64,000 nucleotides of DNA from Rhynchopus sp. YZ270_cl-10 (GCA_964035575.1 OZ037845.1:1116001-1180000), one strand, 5' to 3'; positions 1 to 11,932 are shown, numbered from the stretch's first letter. Translations and numbers: made by a program. The notes: generated from the sequence alone by a model not told the origin.

Positions 1-1
1 C

Positions 2-526
2 CCAGAGGACTTCTTCCCCGCGGAAGGTCCAGAACGCAGTCTTCTCGATCTGCACAATGCAGTGCAGGAGTGTGGTGGTCCTATCCACCACCCCGATGCT
101 CCTACCTTCCGTTGCAGAATGGGGGTCTCCCTACGCGATGCTTGGGAAGAAAGAACGCAGACCGGAAGTCCGTTTTTTCATGGGGAAGGGGGTATGGAGG
201 CGTCGTTGTTGTGTGGGTCTGCGCATCCAGGGGAGGTGCTGTGCTCGCCGATGGTGACAGAAGCGGTAGGGGTGCGTGCGTTTATCAGAGAGAGTGGTGC
301 AACGTTTAAAAATAGGCCGTTGAAGCTGCACTGTGCAGCGCTGCAGCAGCATGTGAGGTTGGTAGAATACGAAGAGGAGCCGACGTCGGTGTTCCCACCC
401 ACGCCGTGCACATCAACCCTCGGGGATGCAAGTGGAAACTATTCTGGGCACAACCCAAATTGGTGGCTACCCTACGCCGCAGTCGATCCGGCCTTACTGA
501 AAATCTCCTTGCGAGATGAAAGATAA
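2..526 (+). CDS. 3' end of an unrecognised gene, cut by the window edge
   Basis: An open frame runs in from the left edge without an in-frame stop and ends at TAA 524-526, giving the last 174 residues. No ATG near the edge explains the frame, so the start or an upstream exon lies outside. The peptide is mixed and soluble-looking, with several Cys and Pro-rich stretches (for example EEEPTSVFPPTPC) and no membrane segment. I do not recognise a family. Its stop lies only 138 bases before the next start, with a pyrimidine-rich CAG between them, the tight spacing expected in a polycistron. It could instead be a chance open frame; the high GC and length argue mildly against that. Confidence 0.45.
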   Translation, partial: PEDFFPAEGPERSLLDLHNAVQECGGPIHHPDAPTFRCRMGVSLRDAWEERTQTGSPFFHGEGGMEASLLCGSAHPGEVLCSPMVTEAVGVRAFIRESGATFKNRPLKLHCAALQQHVRLVEYEEEPTSVFPPTPCTSTLGDASGNYSGHNPNWWLPYAAVDPALLKISLRDER

Positions 527-664
527 CACCATATAAATAAAATCCCGTTTCCGCTGGATTTGGCATCTTTTTTAAAATAGTGGAATAGAATATCACGGTA
601 GTTTTTTACGTCCCCCCCTTCCACCTCTAATAACCCCTCAATTTCTACAGGGCTCACCCCCAAT

Positions 665-1989
665 ATGGGTGTACCCAGGTACAGTATATGTGCGATGGTG
701 GTGGTGCTGTGTGTAGAGGGGCTGCCACCACCACCACCTCTTGAGGTGGATGTGGAGGAGTTTGATGAACGTCTGGCAGAGTTGCAGCAGGACCCTGATG
801 TGACGAGTGACGAGCGGGAGTTGGCGATGGGAAGCAACCACATCCACTCCAAGGACATCACCTCTCAATGCGTGGTGCACGACGGTACGCGGTTATGCAA
901 ACAGGATGTGGAGGAGCCGACGTGCCCAATTCAGTTCTACCGTACTGCGTATCTGAAGTGCGCAAGAAAGGTGGCGAGCGTCACTGCAGGCGCAGACAAC
1001 GATGTCGCAGCAAAGCTGAGACAGGTCTGGTACACAGACGAACGATGTCTCATCCACCGCACCGTCTGCATCATCACCCATCCTGAGGCTCAGACACAAT
1101 ATTCCGATGAAGTGTTCGACTTCACCCCAATGTGCAAGGAGCGGGTGGTCTTTGAGTACCGCTATCAGCATGGGGATGTCGACAGTGCGAATGTGACCAC
1201 CACCGACATCCAGAACAGCGCGACGAACATGAAGTACGGTACGGAGTATTTGGTCATGCGGGTCAACCTGAGGGGGCAACCACAGTCGGACATCTTCTTA
1301 GAGCTCATCGTGTACGAAAGGGATGCGGAGGGGAGGATCGTCGTTGCTCCGGAGGTGATGGACAGGGACACAGATAGGTCACATCTCAAACATGTACAGG
1401 GGGATATGACGGGTGTGTACGCGCACCTTAAGATGCGTATGCAGACATACCTGACACCGAACGGGACAGCGGAGAATTCGTCCTTATCATTTGACTTACA
1501 GTACAAAGTGACGGCGTTCCCCATGCTCTCGCACTGTAGTGCAGAGGACCAGCGTGCCTGGAACCAGACCCTCCTTGTCGTGGATGCTGTCGACACCAAA
1601 AGCTCTAACCCAACCCCCTGGGCTGCAGCAGGAGTCGTCGCAGCATTGTCTGTCGTCTGTGCGATCTGCAGCTTTCTGATTTCCTGTCTCGTTGCAAGAA
1701 GGCAACGGCGAGCCAAACAGCTTCGTGTCGTTGCAGTGACAGATCAAGGGGAAGTATGGTTTTTTTTTTTTTTTGTAAATCTTTCAAAAAAATATATGCA
1801 AAATTTTGTGTAAAATTTACATTTTAAAAAAATCTTTTCTCACCCTTTCTTCTTCCACAGCGTGCCGATGCTGATACTCTCAACGAGGTTGCTATTCCCT
1901 TACCATTCCCACACCCTTTCGTTGTTGGCATCCCTTTACCCGACAATTTCGACATCAATGTCGACAATCCCCCAACAGAAGCACCCTAG
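665..1989 (+). CDS. Type I membrane glycoprotein, novel family, paralogue 1
   Basis: Two exons, 665-1753 and 1861-1989, joined in phase 0 (donor GTATGG, acceptor TTCCACAG), encode 405 residues. The N-terminus looks like a signal peptide (MGVPRYSICAMVVVLCVEG). The ectodomain to about residue 318 carries eight cysteines shared with the genes at 6651 and 12610, including TCPIQF and a DERCLIHRTVC motif, plus an N-glycosylation sequon (NVT). A membrane segment at about 320-345 is followed by basic RRQRRAK and a short acidic, Pro-rich tail in exon 2 ending in TEAP. The family is not recognised; a surface receptor or adhesion role is only inference. It lacks the intron inside the membrane segment found in its two paralogues. 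A pyrimidine-rich CAG at 648-650 leaves a 14-nt leader. Confidence 0.85.
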
Positions 1990-2079
1990 AATGGGTGAGG
2001 GTGGGTCATCGTTTAATCTTCACTAAATTTTAAGAGGATTTTTTTTTCTCTAATTTCATCATAACAACGATTGTGATCT

Positions 2080-2127
2080 AGGTGACTACGCGCAAAAGAG
2101 GCTTAGGTTCATCTTTTATAAACTTCT
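2080..2127 (+). repeat. ACGAGAG-type hairpin element (diverged copy)
   Basis: Reads GTGACTACGCGC, AAAAGAG, then GGCTTAGGTTCATC and a T-tract. The left arm is diverged, so the stem is weak, but the tail matches the family consensus. Confidence 0.55.
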
Positions 2128-2227
2128 TTCCCCCCCCCCCCCTTTTCATTCAGTTCTGGTTCGTTCTTTTGCTACCTTTTTTTTTTCTACCGTTTCCGTA
2201 CCTTTCTGCCATTCTTCACTTTCTGTT

Positions 2228-2275
2228 CAGTGCCTGCGTCCGCCGATGTACGGTGAGGCGTTTTCACTTTTCAAC
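2228..2275 (+). repeat. GCGTC hairpin element (family B)
   Basis: CAGTGCCTGCGTC, CGCCG, loop ATGTA, CGGTG, A, GGCGT, then a CAC-containing tail and TTCAACTT. GCGTC pairs with GGCGT (with G-U pairs) and CGCCG with CGGTG. Followed by a T-tract. Confidence 0.7.
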
Positions 2276-2585
2276 TTTTTTTCTATTTGCCAGCTTTGTT
2301 GGCAACGTCCATTCCCCCTATTTTGCATCTTTCTTTTTTTCGTTTTTTTTTGGGGATAATGAACTCCCCCCTACCCATCCCTGCGAGGGAAATGGCAGAC
2401 CGATGTCTCTCCCGCCGGAAAGGTGAAGGAGGGAAAAAAAGTGTACACGAATATTGGTGTTTTCAACTAAGGGTAGAATTTTATCTCAGGACATGCCTCG
2501 TTGAGAGCGCCAAACACCCCCCCTCCCCCTTCCCCCTTTGATGGTCAGTCTAGTGGTTTGTACATATTTTCCTATTTTTATAAGA

Positions 2586-2630
2586 TATGTGCGGACGAGA
2601 GAGGCATATTCATTCACATTTTTCTATTTT
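2586..2630 (+). repeat. ACGAGAG-type hairpin element
   Basis: ATATG and CATAT arms flank a GACGAGAGAG loop, followed by TCATTCACATTTTTC. The arms differ from other copies yet still pair. Confidence 0.5.
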
Positions 2631-2768
2631 TTCTATTAAGGTGCCTCCTCAGGTTTGTCATCTTAAACCAGCTTTTTTTTTTTAAACACAACGTTGAGAC
2701 TGTCTTTCGTGTTAAGGAGGACAACTCCACTAGAGGAATGCACCCTACGGTATCTATTGGTCGTAGGG

Positions 2769-2918
2769 TATGCATAATGGTGGCAGTATTCTGATGGGAA
2801 GCCCATTGGAATACGCAAAATACACCAAAATACATCACAATACATATTGTGATGTGTTTTGATGTATTTTGCGTATTCCAATGGACTCCCCATCAGAATA
2901 CTACCATTAGGTGTGCAT
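2769..2918. repeat. Long hairpin / foldback MITE
   Basis: Two arms of about 70 bases face each other around position 2845. The left arm includes CAGTATTCTGATGGG and CCATTGGAATACGC; the right arm is their complement with small mismatches. No coding content. Confidence 0.8.
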
Positions 2919-3816
2919 CCCTCGGGGGGCTTGTATCGTACAGTGGGTTGCCTCAATAGCTACCCATGTCTTATTGATCTAATCCTTTTCCCCATCCATG
3001 TACACTATCCATGCTGAACGCACAATGCCATATTTGGACCCATATTTGTTAGCGGGTCTTGTCTCTACCAACAAAAGGGTGTTATGTCCCCGCAAAAGGC
3101 GCAAACACCGTTTCATATATTAGGGTGATTAAGCACTACAGACTTATCATCTTAACCTATTCTTTGTACGAAAGAGGCACATATTTTCAAGGTTTTTTTT
3201 TGGGGGGGGTAATCCCTCTACGTCCACAGTTTTGTTTCCTCGGGGGAGGCTTTGTGTGGTTTAGCATGCCACACTGGAGTATCGGGGGGCATATGTCTGT
3301 CTTTGTGTCTGTAATGGGGTTGAAGGTTTTTGGTAGCTTTGTCTTTGTCCCCCTCTCCCAATCACTCTCCCACTTCCCGTGTCTTCCCTCCCCCCGTGTC
3401 AACTCGTGGGCAATGTTCCCAGGAATTAATGTAATGCTTGATTTTTTGAAATTTTTTGAAAAAAAATTAACATACCTCTCTCCTACTACTCAACCCATTT
3501 CTTCTGCATTTCTACCTTTACGTTTTTTTTTTTTGTATTGAACGACTCTCAGATGCTGCATATTCCAGTATGTCTATTACAGTCCAAAGAAATTTGACAT
3601 TCAAATTTGGCGGGTATTTTGACGCCTTTTTTGGACGCCAAACACATTTGGACCTATTGTACGTTCCTGTTGTCTGTTTGCCCTTTGATGTGTACCTACC
3701 TGTCTATTCTAGATGACAACAATGAGCAAGGCTTAGGTAGGTTACTACCACCCTTAAACATGTGCAAGGTGGCGGGAGGCACATTGTCATCACGCTTTTT
3801 CTATTCTTCCCCTCCC

Positions 3817-3881
3817 GAAGAATATTAGATTCATATACTTTCAATTCTGTGAATTGAAAGTATATGAATCTAATATTCTTC
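3817..3881. repeat. Perfect 30-bp palindrome
   Basis: The arm starting GAAGAATATTAGATTC is perfectly mirrored around a 5-base centre (CTGTG) near 3849. It could be a tiny foldback or a cruciform-prone site. Confidence 0.85.
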
Positions 3882-4163
3882 CCCTCTTCTTTAGTACCTC
3901 ATTTGATGACATAGTCCAAAAACTATCTAAGGGTAAACCCTCTAAGTTGAAAAACCCAAAATCCACCTTAGTTTTTAACCCTGTGTGTTTTAGCCCTCTG
4001 ATGTTTCTACTACGTTATGTGTGTGTAAATGTGGTTAATTTTTACACAAAAAAAAAACTATTATTGTGTCATCCCTGTGGTCCATCATATCTTTCTAATG
4101 TTATTTGCTTGGAGTCAAATCACCTCCACTCAAATGACACAACCTTGTTTTCTTCCATGCGCA

Positions 4164-4240
4164 ACACTCCGGGGGTTCGATAACCCGCGGAGTGTCAGTG
4201 CTTGCGTCCCAGAGGCGTTTGCACTATCAACTTCACTTTC
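4164..4240 (+). repeat. Double-hairpin element (TTCGATAA hairpin plus family B)
   Basis: First hairpin: CACTCC and GGAGTG arms around an inner GGGTT/AACCC stem with loop CGAT. Directly after it come AGTGC, GCGTCCC, AGAGGCGT, GCACT, the short-loop form of family B. The same pair recurs at 44437 and 37530. Confidence 0.75.
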
Positions 4241-4508
4241 TTTTTACTATAGACCCAACCCTCATCTTTCAGGTTCATTTTTTTGAACAGTTTTATGAAG
4301 TGAAATAAGAAGCAATTTTTCTCCTTCCAAAAGGTATTGTACAGGGAAAAATAAATGACAGTGTAAAGAAAGATGTTATTTGCCAGCGTTCAGCCATAAT
4401 CCATCTATTGTGGGTAGCATCACGGCACTGTCCGATCAGACAAACCGTAGATACCAGGGACTAATGGGAGTTCCTGGCAAAGCTCCATTGGAGAGTTGAG
4501 CATTTTTT

Positions 4509-4635
4509 GGGATGTGCACAGACATTGACCTGATTTTGGTGAAATTTGCCTGAAATTTGGTGAAAAAGGAGGAGTTTGGTGGGATGTAAACAAACTCCAC
4601 CAAAAATTCAAGCGAAAAAAAATCTGGCACATCCC
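4509..4635. repeat. Small MITE-like inverted repeat
   Basis: Ends GGGATGTGC and GCACATCCC are inverted around an AT-rich core that itself contains inverted GGAGTTTGGTGG/CCACCAAA-like pieces. No clear target duplication. Confidence 0.5.
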
Positions 4636-5180
4636 TCAGAGGCACATACATCTTTCAAATTTACCCCCCTTTTTTTTTACCCTGCAATACGTTCTGAACG
4701 TTCCAAGGAAATACTCTACACAGTTGACCCATTTTTCCTATCTTCTAACGAGACCCTGTTACATGCATGTCTTCTGTGCAAGACGTGTCTGCAAATACAT
4801 TAGGTGTCCACATCTTAAACCATCCGCTATCCCTTCCTACTATTTACTCAAGGTGTGACCTGGGGGAGGGGAGGGGCTCAGGCAAATGTGTGTTTCAGTG
4901 AAGCATATGTATCTTAAGTTTTTCTATTTAGTTGTACACAGCTTTCGCCCTAAAAGAGTGAGGCTTGGGTTCATCTTACGAACCTCTTTTTTCTTTTTCG
5001 CTTTTTTCAAAAAAAGAAGTGGCGGGACATGTTCCTGTCTTTTACTTTACAAAAAAAAAGGGTATATTTTTTTTCTACGCGATCCCGACCTGGGGTTAAC
5101 GGTTCCTATTAGCAATCCTTGTTTTGTGTGCTGTTCGTCGGGTAGGGAAGGGGTCGCTATCGAGCAAATGCAAACGAGAC

Positions 5181-5237
5181 TGGTGTGGCTGAAAGGGGGT
5201 GCTATTTTCTGCTATTTTGGGGTCGTCAGCCACACCA
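5181..5237. mobile_element. 57-bp TGGTGTGGCTGA mini-element with 5-bp target duplication
   Basis: Terminal inverted repeats TGGTGTGGCTGA / TCAGCCACACCA are flanked on both sides by GAGAC (5176-5180 and 5238-5242). Related ends occur at 16603 and 20436. Far too small to be autonomous. Confidence 0.75.
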
Positions 5238-5690
5238 GAGACGTTATATATTTTTCTTTTTTTTTGGGGGGGGGCCTTTTTTGGAAAGGGTTTTGACGCG
5301 TCGTTCTATGGCAGTCTGTTCCCTTTGGGGGGTTTTTTTCTCCTGTTCTACGTCTTGCATTTGTTATGTTGTGTGCGGGTGGAGAAGTTTTGCAAGATGT
5401 ATGTGCAACTAAGTGCGTTCATCTTTCAGAATTTTTCTTTTTTTTGTTTTTGTTTTTGTTTCGGTTTGTGTTTATTTTTGCTTATTATTTGACACAGAGT
5501 CACAGAGCACCTAGTGGTCTTTGCATCTATATTGGAGGTTCCGGGGTATGGTCAGCTCCCCTATAGTTTGAGCTGTGCATCAAACTGGGACGCTATCCTT
5601 CTCCGTGAAACGTTCACCACACAAGTTCTCAACTATTATACGTGCAACGGTGTTGCACTCTACATATTGTTTATTTATTTTTCTTCTAGT

Positions 5691-5735
5691 ACTGCCTGCG
5701 TCCGCCGGTGTCCGGTGAGGCGTTTTGCAGGGACA
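5691..5735 (+). repeat. GCGTC hairpin element (family B)
   Basis: CTGCCTGCGTC, CGCCG, GTGTC, CGGTG, AGGCGTTTTGCAG: the same double stem as at 2228 with a different loop, and only the outer arm degraded. Confidence 0.65.
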
Positions 5736-5896
5736 ACTCTTTTTCTAGTTTTTTTTCTTATACATTCAAGGAGATGTGCACAAATTTGGCACAAATTCTT
5801 TTTTTCAGTTTTCGTTCTACATCAGCCTATTCTATCCTATCACGTTCCTTTCCGTTTCCTTCCTATGCTGCCATATTCCTATGCGTTCAGTGCTTG

Positions 5897-6532
5897 CATA
5901 TGGCACAGTCCATAAACCCACCCCCCTAAAAGGTAACCTTTTGAATTTTTTTTCACATTAGATAACTTCCACTCGGACTTTTTGCTCGATTTTTGCTCCT
6001 TTGAACTCAGAATAACGTTTCTGAGGTCACAGGAGCAAAAATCGAGCAAAAAGTCCGAGTGGAAGATAGATGGATTAACGTCGAGAGGTAAAAAAACTAA
6101 TTGGGAATTGGGTTTTGCGTTAGTTTCGTGGGTAAACCGTTTCCCAAAAAATATTTTTCATTATTTGTGACACTTCTGAGCATCTCCTGGTGGAAACCAC
6201 TTCCAGAATAGGCCTGGGGCACCCTGTGGGGTGAAATTTCACCAGTTGTCCACCCCAGAACTCGAAAAAATGCAAAAAAGTAGTGAAAAAGTAGCTTTTC
6301 GCAGCCCACTCAAAACCCAATGCCCAATTAGTTTTTTTACCTCTCGACGTTAATCCATCTATCTTCCACTCGGACTTTTTGCTCGATTTTTGCTCCTGTG
6401 ACCTCAGAAACGTTATTCTGAGTTCAAAGGAGCAAAAATCGAGCAAAAAGTCCGAGTGGAAGTTATCTAATGTGAAAAAAAATTCAAAAGGTTACCTTTT
6501 AGGGGGGTGGGTTTATGGACTGTGCCATATGC
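5897..6532. mobile_element. 636-bp nested foldback element
   Basis: The arms begin GCATATGGCACAGTCC and end with its exact complement. Each arm itself contains a palindrome (CACTCGGACTTTTTGCTCG mirrored about an AACGT-containing centre), so the structure is a palindrome of palindromes. The central loop (about 6120-6310) shares GAAAAAATGCAAAAAA..TAGTGAAAAAGT with the 31.2-kb foldback, so the two are related. No transposase is encoded. Confidence 0.8.
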
Positions 6533-6650
6533 TTTGCATGTCTAGTACGCATTCTCATTACAAAATAAAGTATGATTGTTTTTTTGGTTACAACCCCACC
6601 ACACCTGACCCCATGTGCTTCTGCAGAGGAAAAAAAAAGCGTAACAAACA

Positions 6651-8304
6651 ATGATGATGCTTGCTGCCCTGTCTGTCGCGGCTCTTGCTGCTGATGCTGA
6701 GCACTTTATGCGTATGGAAGTTCCCCACTCAGTGAACCAGGGTCACAGTGATGCAACAGGGTTCAAAGTGCATGGCTTGGAGGCAAGGGACGCCGACACA
6801 CAGCAAAGCACGAACAGGAAGGCCGAGTGTTTCCAGCATCGTGGCAAAACTGTGTGTGCACAGACGGACACCAGCAACCCAACGTGCCCCATCCAGTTCA
6901 TCCGCGCCGCGCATATGAGTTGTGTCAGCACAGTGCATGAGCTCAACAGAAAGGGCGAGAAGAACACACAGAACACAACCATCACGTTGTTCTGGTGGAC
7001 CGACCCTACCTGCATGGTGCACAAGACGTTGTGCGAGATTGCGCACCCTGTGCACTCTGCGCAGTCGGAGGAAGAGTTGTACGACTTCTCCGGCGCCTGT
7101 GAGGAGAGCGCTCATGTGCAGTTCCACTACCACTACAACGTGGAGCAGGGGGACAGGGTCGTTGTCATGAACCGGGATGCGACGGCGAACTTCAAGCTTG
7201 GGGAGGAGCTGCTTATCTTTCAGCTGAAGAACAACAGCCAGCCTGTTTTTGAGCAGCACACCTCTGTTAGGCTCTATGAGCGTGACTCCGCTGGACGTGT
7301 CACGTACTCTACACCTAACCTGGACCAGAGCAGACTCGCACCACGCACCAACGACATGTCAGGCCTCTACGCGCAGATCGCCAGCAAATACGATATTTAC
7401 GTCCTCTTCGAAGGCGAGTTCGTCTCCGTCACCGACAGGTACACAGCCAACTTCCGTGTCACCAGCTACCCCGTCCTCCCGGCGTGCTCCGCTGAGCAGA
7501 GGGACACATGGCAGGACATCGTCGTGTACAAGGAGAAGGACGACGACAGCAAGGCCGGCGTTGTCATTGGTGTCATTGCAGGTACGTTCCCCCACCCCCA
7601 ACCAACTACAGTAAACCTCGAATACGCGGATAGGATCGCTTAGTCAAAAACACACATTGTGGGTTAGGCAAGGCTCCAATTTCCTTGTCTTCTAATATAA
7701 TTTGTATCTCATTTATAAACCCTTCCTTTCACACAGCGATTGTCGTGCTGGTGGCATGCGTGAGCTTCGGGATACACTACTGCATCTTCCAAAAGAAGCG
7801 CCATGTGGAGAAGACGAACGAGGCTGTTGAGTCGAACCGTGTTGATGTATGTCACCACCGCCACCCATTTCCTCACACCCCCCCTAACCCTTTTGGCTCT
7901 ACTTTGCATAAGCAGGGGTGTCACCACCACCACCACCCACCCCTATCACTGTATCATTTATCCCAATACATCCATTTTAATGTTATCTTCGAAGGGCAAC
8001 TTGACTACCCTGCCGGTAGGTTGGCCACCTCTCTTGCCCACATCACACCTTTCATCGTTATTTCATCAAATACCCCTCTTTTGACCAACAGGTGGGCCAA
8101 GCCCCGGTTGTTCTCGGAACTGCTGCAGGGGTTGCAAACCCATACGAGATGCCGCCTGGTGTTGTTGTGGAAGGTGTCCTGGTCCAGTCGGGTGTTCCTG
8201 TGCAGCCTGTTCAGGGTGCGCAGGTGATGACGGAGTGCACAGCGGCACCGCTGCCCCCACAGTCTTGCACTGTCTCTGCAGACTGCCAGGACACACAGCA
8301 GTAG
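6651..8304 (+). CDS. Type I membrane glycoprotein, novel family, paralogue 2
   Basis: Three exons, 6651-7581, 7737-7846 and 8092-8304, join in phases 1 and 0 to give 417 residues. The signal peptide is MMMLAALSVAALAADA. The ectodomain has the eight family cysteines (TCPIQF near the start; DPTCMVHKTLC; YDFSGACEE) and sequons NTT and NNS. The membrane segment at about 304-328 is split by intron 1 and continues as VLVACVSFGIHYCIF, then basic KKRH. The cytoplasmic tail in exon 3 is Val/Pro/Gly-rich and ends DTQQ. Intron sites match those of the gene at 12610 exactly in position and phase. CAG at 6624-6626 lies 24 nt before the ATG. Function unknown. Confidence 0.88.
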
Positions 8305-8675
8305 TGTGTGGTGGTCCTATTTTGACTATTTCTGTTGAAATGAATAGAAGGATCGTGGGGAGGTTTGTCGTATGGGGGCAAGCCAGACTTTTTGGTGTGT
8401 GATAATTGAGTTTACTTTCTCCTTTGCTTAGTGCGTTTATTTTGGATTTTTTTGTTGTTTTTTCCCTATATTCATCGCAAGTTTTGCCGCCCACAAAAGG
8501 GTGCAAAGTGTATTACACAGTGGTAGCTTTTAACATAGAACTGTTGAGGGTGTTAGAGTAATTGTAGTCAGTTTCCGCCGTCTCTTCTCTGCGAAGGTCA
8601 ATGTGTTGGTAACACAACTCGAAGTTCGAACCAACAATTCTTTGTCCCACAGTTCAAATAAACAAAACAAAAAAA

Positions 8676-8740
8676 GGTGGATATTGCACAATTGTGGCAA
8701 CATAACTGAGGCAACTACACTAATCCAACAATTTATCACA
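8676..8740 (+). repeat. Dispersed repeat GTGGA-ATTGCACAA, copy 1
   Basis: Contains ATTGCACAA, TTGTGGCAACATAAC, GAGGCAACTACACTA and TCCAACAATTTATCA; matches 9701-9763 and 43587-43655. Confidence 0.75.
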
Positions 8741-9340
8741 AAAAAAAACGGAAGAACGGAAAAATGATGTAAAGGCAGTTGCCATATCACATTGCCCCTC
8801 ATTCATATTGTAACGAACAAAATTGCAAATAAAAATATAAGTTGTCTTCAAAGTAGTTTCATTGGGTTGAGGAATGATCTGCATCTTCTTCCTTCGAAAT
8901 TTCATTTAGCGGATGACTGTACAGAACCCCGTCTTCGGACAAAAGGTGATTGTCGATACAAAAAAAAAAAGTGTTATAAAAACAATAGCTGTGTGCATTG
9001 TAGTGCAGTTTTCTTTTAGTTTCTAGTTTTTTTTCTTCTTTAAGGTTTGTGTTTCCAGTTGGGTTTCATCGACACCTTTTCTTTTACGCTGCTTTTTTTT
9101 AATGTGGTCAGCGGTCCACGGGAACCCCGTGAATCACAAAAAGAACCCTGGAGGGGGGACCTAGGTTGCTGCCCGCACCAATTATGAATTTAGTTTGAAA
9201 AGGGCACGATGTTTCGGCTTATCTTACCAACTCTTCTTTTCCCCCCCACCACATTTTTTTCCAGCCTTTTTATACACAGTGTTCATGAAGTATGGGACGG
9301 AGTTACAGTGATCCAAGAACATAGGGGTGGATATTTTTAG

Positions 9341-9390
9341 ATGTGTGTGCACGAGAGGCACATTATCATCTTTTCAAAATTTCTTTTTTT
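9341..9390 (+). repeat. ACGAGAG hairpin element
   Basis: TGTGC, loop ACGAGAG, GCACA, then TTATCATCTTTTC and a T-tract. Confidence 0.75.
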
Positions 9391-9700
9391 GGGGGTTTTC
9401 ATAACCCTAACGAAAAAAGAACAGTTTATATTCCTCCCCCTGCCGAGGTTTCTTGTATTACATTCGCACCCTCTATGCCTTTTCGTTTAGAAAAGAATGT
9501 ATATGAAGTCATTGTATTACCTTCTCTCCTTTCCGGAGAGGCTCATCCGCACCTGGATAGGGTAGCTATTCCTCAGATTTTCCTTTTATACCATCGAAAA
9601 ACCAAAAGGAGAATTGACTCTGTTTTGGCAAAAAAAATAGCAACTCTCATTTTAAAAAAAAACTGGCGACTTTTATGTTGTCTATAACCAAACAAAAAAC

Positions 9701-9763
9701 AGTGGAGATTGCACAAACTGTGGCAACACAACCGAGGCAACTACACTACTCCAACAATTTATC
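9701..9763 (+). repeat. Dispersed repeat GTGGA-ATTGCACAA, copy 2
   Basis: About 85-90% identical by eye to copies at 8676 and 43587; same orientation. Preceded by AATAGCAACTCTCATT, which recurs near 16550. Confidence 0.75.
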
Positions 9764-10727
9764 AAAAAAAGAAAAACTTTATGCCATCGAACATGCTAAG
9801 CAACACTGATCATACTATATACTATGCTCCCCTTAACTCTCTGCTCTCTTTACCCACATCACAATGCTCAAAGCAAAATATGTGTGAAAAATTCGTTGGT
9901 CAACTGTACTATTTTTTAAACTACAGTACAAAAATACAATTGCGGGTCAGTGCACATTACCCCCGTATCAGGAAAAGTGCCAAGGCATATCTTGAGGCAG
10001 GTAGTCCATTTTTTTTCTGCCCATCATCCAAGAATGGGTGCGGTGCATGACAATGATTACACTAGAACCAACATATTATCAAAAAAGCAGAAGAAACAAT
10101 TGTGGCAAACCCATTTCTTCGGATTTGGGTGATGCATCAATTAAAAAAAACCCCCCCTTACTGTGGAACAAAGGTTTTCAAATAAAATAGTAAGTATCTC
10201 TTCCCCCCCACCTACGTTTTTGGTTTTTTTTTTTTTTTTTTTTTGTATGTGTGCATTACATCCGTTCCTTTTACCGTCATATATCCATTTTTTTCTTCAG
10301 AATTTTTGGGGGTAGTCCCCCTTTATACTGTAACCGGCGCGGCCTGGTTAAGTTTTGGTTTTGGTTTGAAGCAGCTGCGAGGCTTAGTGTCATCTTTCAA
10401 AACCTTTTTCCCCCCTTTTTTTTTTGTGCTTTCACCCGGATGGCTGGCATCGTACAGTGGGTCAGTCGGAGGTGTGCCTGCATCAACTACAGTTTTCTTT
10501 TCTTTTCAAACCCCGCATAGTGCTTTGTGGGCTCCCCCTCTCCCCCCCTTATAATATGAATGGGAGCAATATATGTGCTACATTCTCTCACATGCTCTTC
10601 TGTTCTCTTGAATTGAAAGTACAGTACTCCAAAAGCTAACTTAGCGTACAAATAAGTTTGGATATTTGGGGATTTTTTTGGGGGGTAATTTTGGCAACGT
10701 TTTTTTTTTTTTTGCCAAACATAGGGA

Positions 10728-10843
10728 CCACCCGATTTTTACCCCGCGTAAAGGCGTGTATAGGCGTGAAGAGGACCGGATAGGCATATGCGGACCGTCC
10801 GTACACGCCTTTCGCCTATACGCGGGGTAAAAAACCAGGTGGT
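10728..10843. repeat. Small inverted-repeat element
   Basis: Arms ACCACCCGATTTTTACCCCG and CGGGGTAAAAAACCAGGTGGT face each other around GGCGTGTATAGGCG-like motifs. Resembles a MITE; the flanks AGGG/AGGA give no clean target duplication. Confidence 0.65.
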
Positions 10844-11932
10844 AGGAGTATTGATAAATGAATCAACCTGCATGAGTTCATCCAGGTAATTCGCCTTTGA
10901 AGTTTTCTTTTAGTGCCTTCAGGTAACCATGCCGAGCAAGGCTTAAGGGTCATCATACCAACTTTTTCTCCGCTCTCTTTCTGGGTTCTCTGTGCGATCT
11001 TCCGATATCGACCGTTTCCACCTGAACCGTGGGTGTACGGTCTGTCTAAACATTTCTTGTCTTTGAAAAAAATATGCTGTGTTTGTACTAAATACTCAAA
11101 GCCTGTAGTTTATAACAATTCTGACCGAGTACTCTGTTAATAAGGGTTTTCTTTGGGTATTTGTTTGGTTGACTAAGTAAGAGATGTTTCGGCTAGTGCC
11201 TTATCGTTTTTTTTTTTTTTGTTTGATTTTGTGCATAGTGGACTATCTGGCTGCTGTATTCATTGAGGTTGTCAGAGCAATAAAAAAAAGATTTAATAGT
11301 GTCAAAGTGAAGACTGTCAGCTAAAGCCTACCGAAAACCAGAAGCACATTTTTTTTTCTCTCCCGCTGGAGTTCAGTAACCCAGGGAGTGTGCTTTGGGA
11401 CACGAGAGGGGGGTTTTCGCTGTCAATTTCACCCTTTTTTTTTTTTTTTTTGCCTGCAATTTGTGCAATCAGCCCAATCAGCCTGCGGCCCAAGCAGCTT
11501 GCAGCGCTGTACGGTGTTTTTTGAGAATACCAGCGATACACCCAGAAAAAAAAAAAAAGCACTCTTTGCGTGATATATTGGCCGTCTTACAAATGCGCTC
11601 AACATCGTTTTTTTTTTCTCTTCCAAGAACGAAAAAGAAAGAAAAAAATGAAGTTTTCAAGGTTTCCTTCTAGTGTTCTGCGTTTCGGTGTATAGGCGTT
11701 ATGCACTTTCAAGCTCTCTCTTTCTTTCCTTGTTTGCGGCAGCCACTGTACTCTGTACGAGACGTTTTTATTTGCATCTTATCCCTGCCAGTTTACTAGG
11801 TGACAAAGCATGTGAGGCTATTGATTCATCTTACCAAGCTTTTTTGTGTACATACCGTCTATTCAGTAGAATAGAAAGTATATGAAATAACGTGTTTATG
11901 CCTACAATCCGTTGAGCCCGTTCATCCCTGAA

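Larger units (their letters stand above)
1990..6650. other. Gene-poor T-rich spacer with many short repeats
   Basis: No convincing gene. Short open frames here are T-tract artefacts rich in Phe. The stretch holds hairpin-family copies, perfect palindromes, small MITE-like inverted repeats and one large foldback, listed separately. Confidence 0.8.

Noticed and set aside
11358-11390. Fourth copy of the TTCGATAA hairpin
   Set aside because: CTCCC/GGGAG and CTGG/CCAG compete for the same base and the loop (AGTTCAGTAA) fits poorly, so it was not counted as support.
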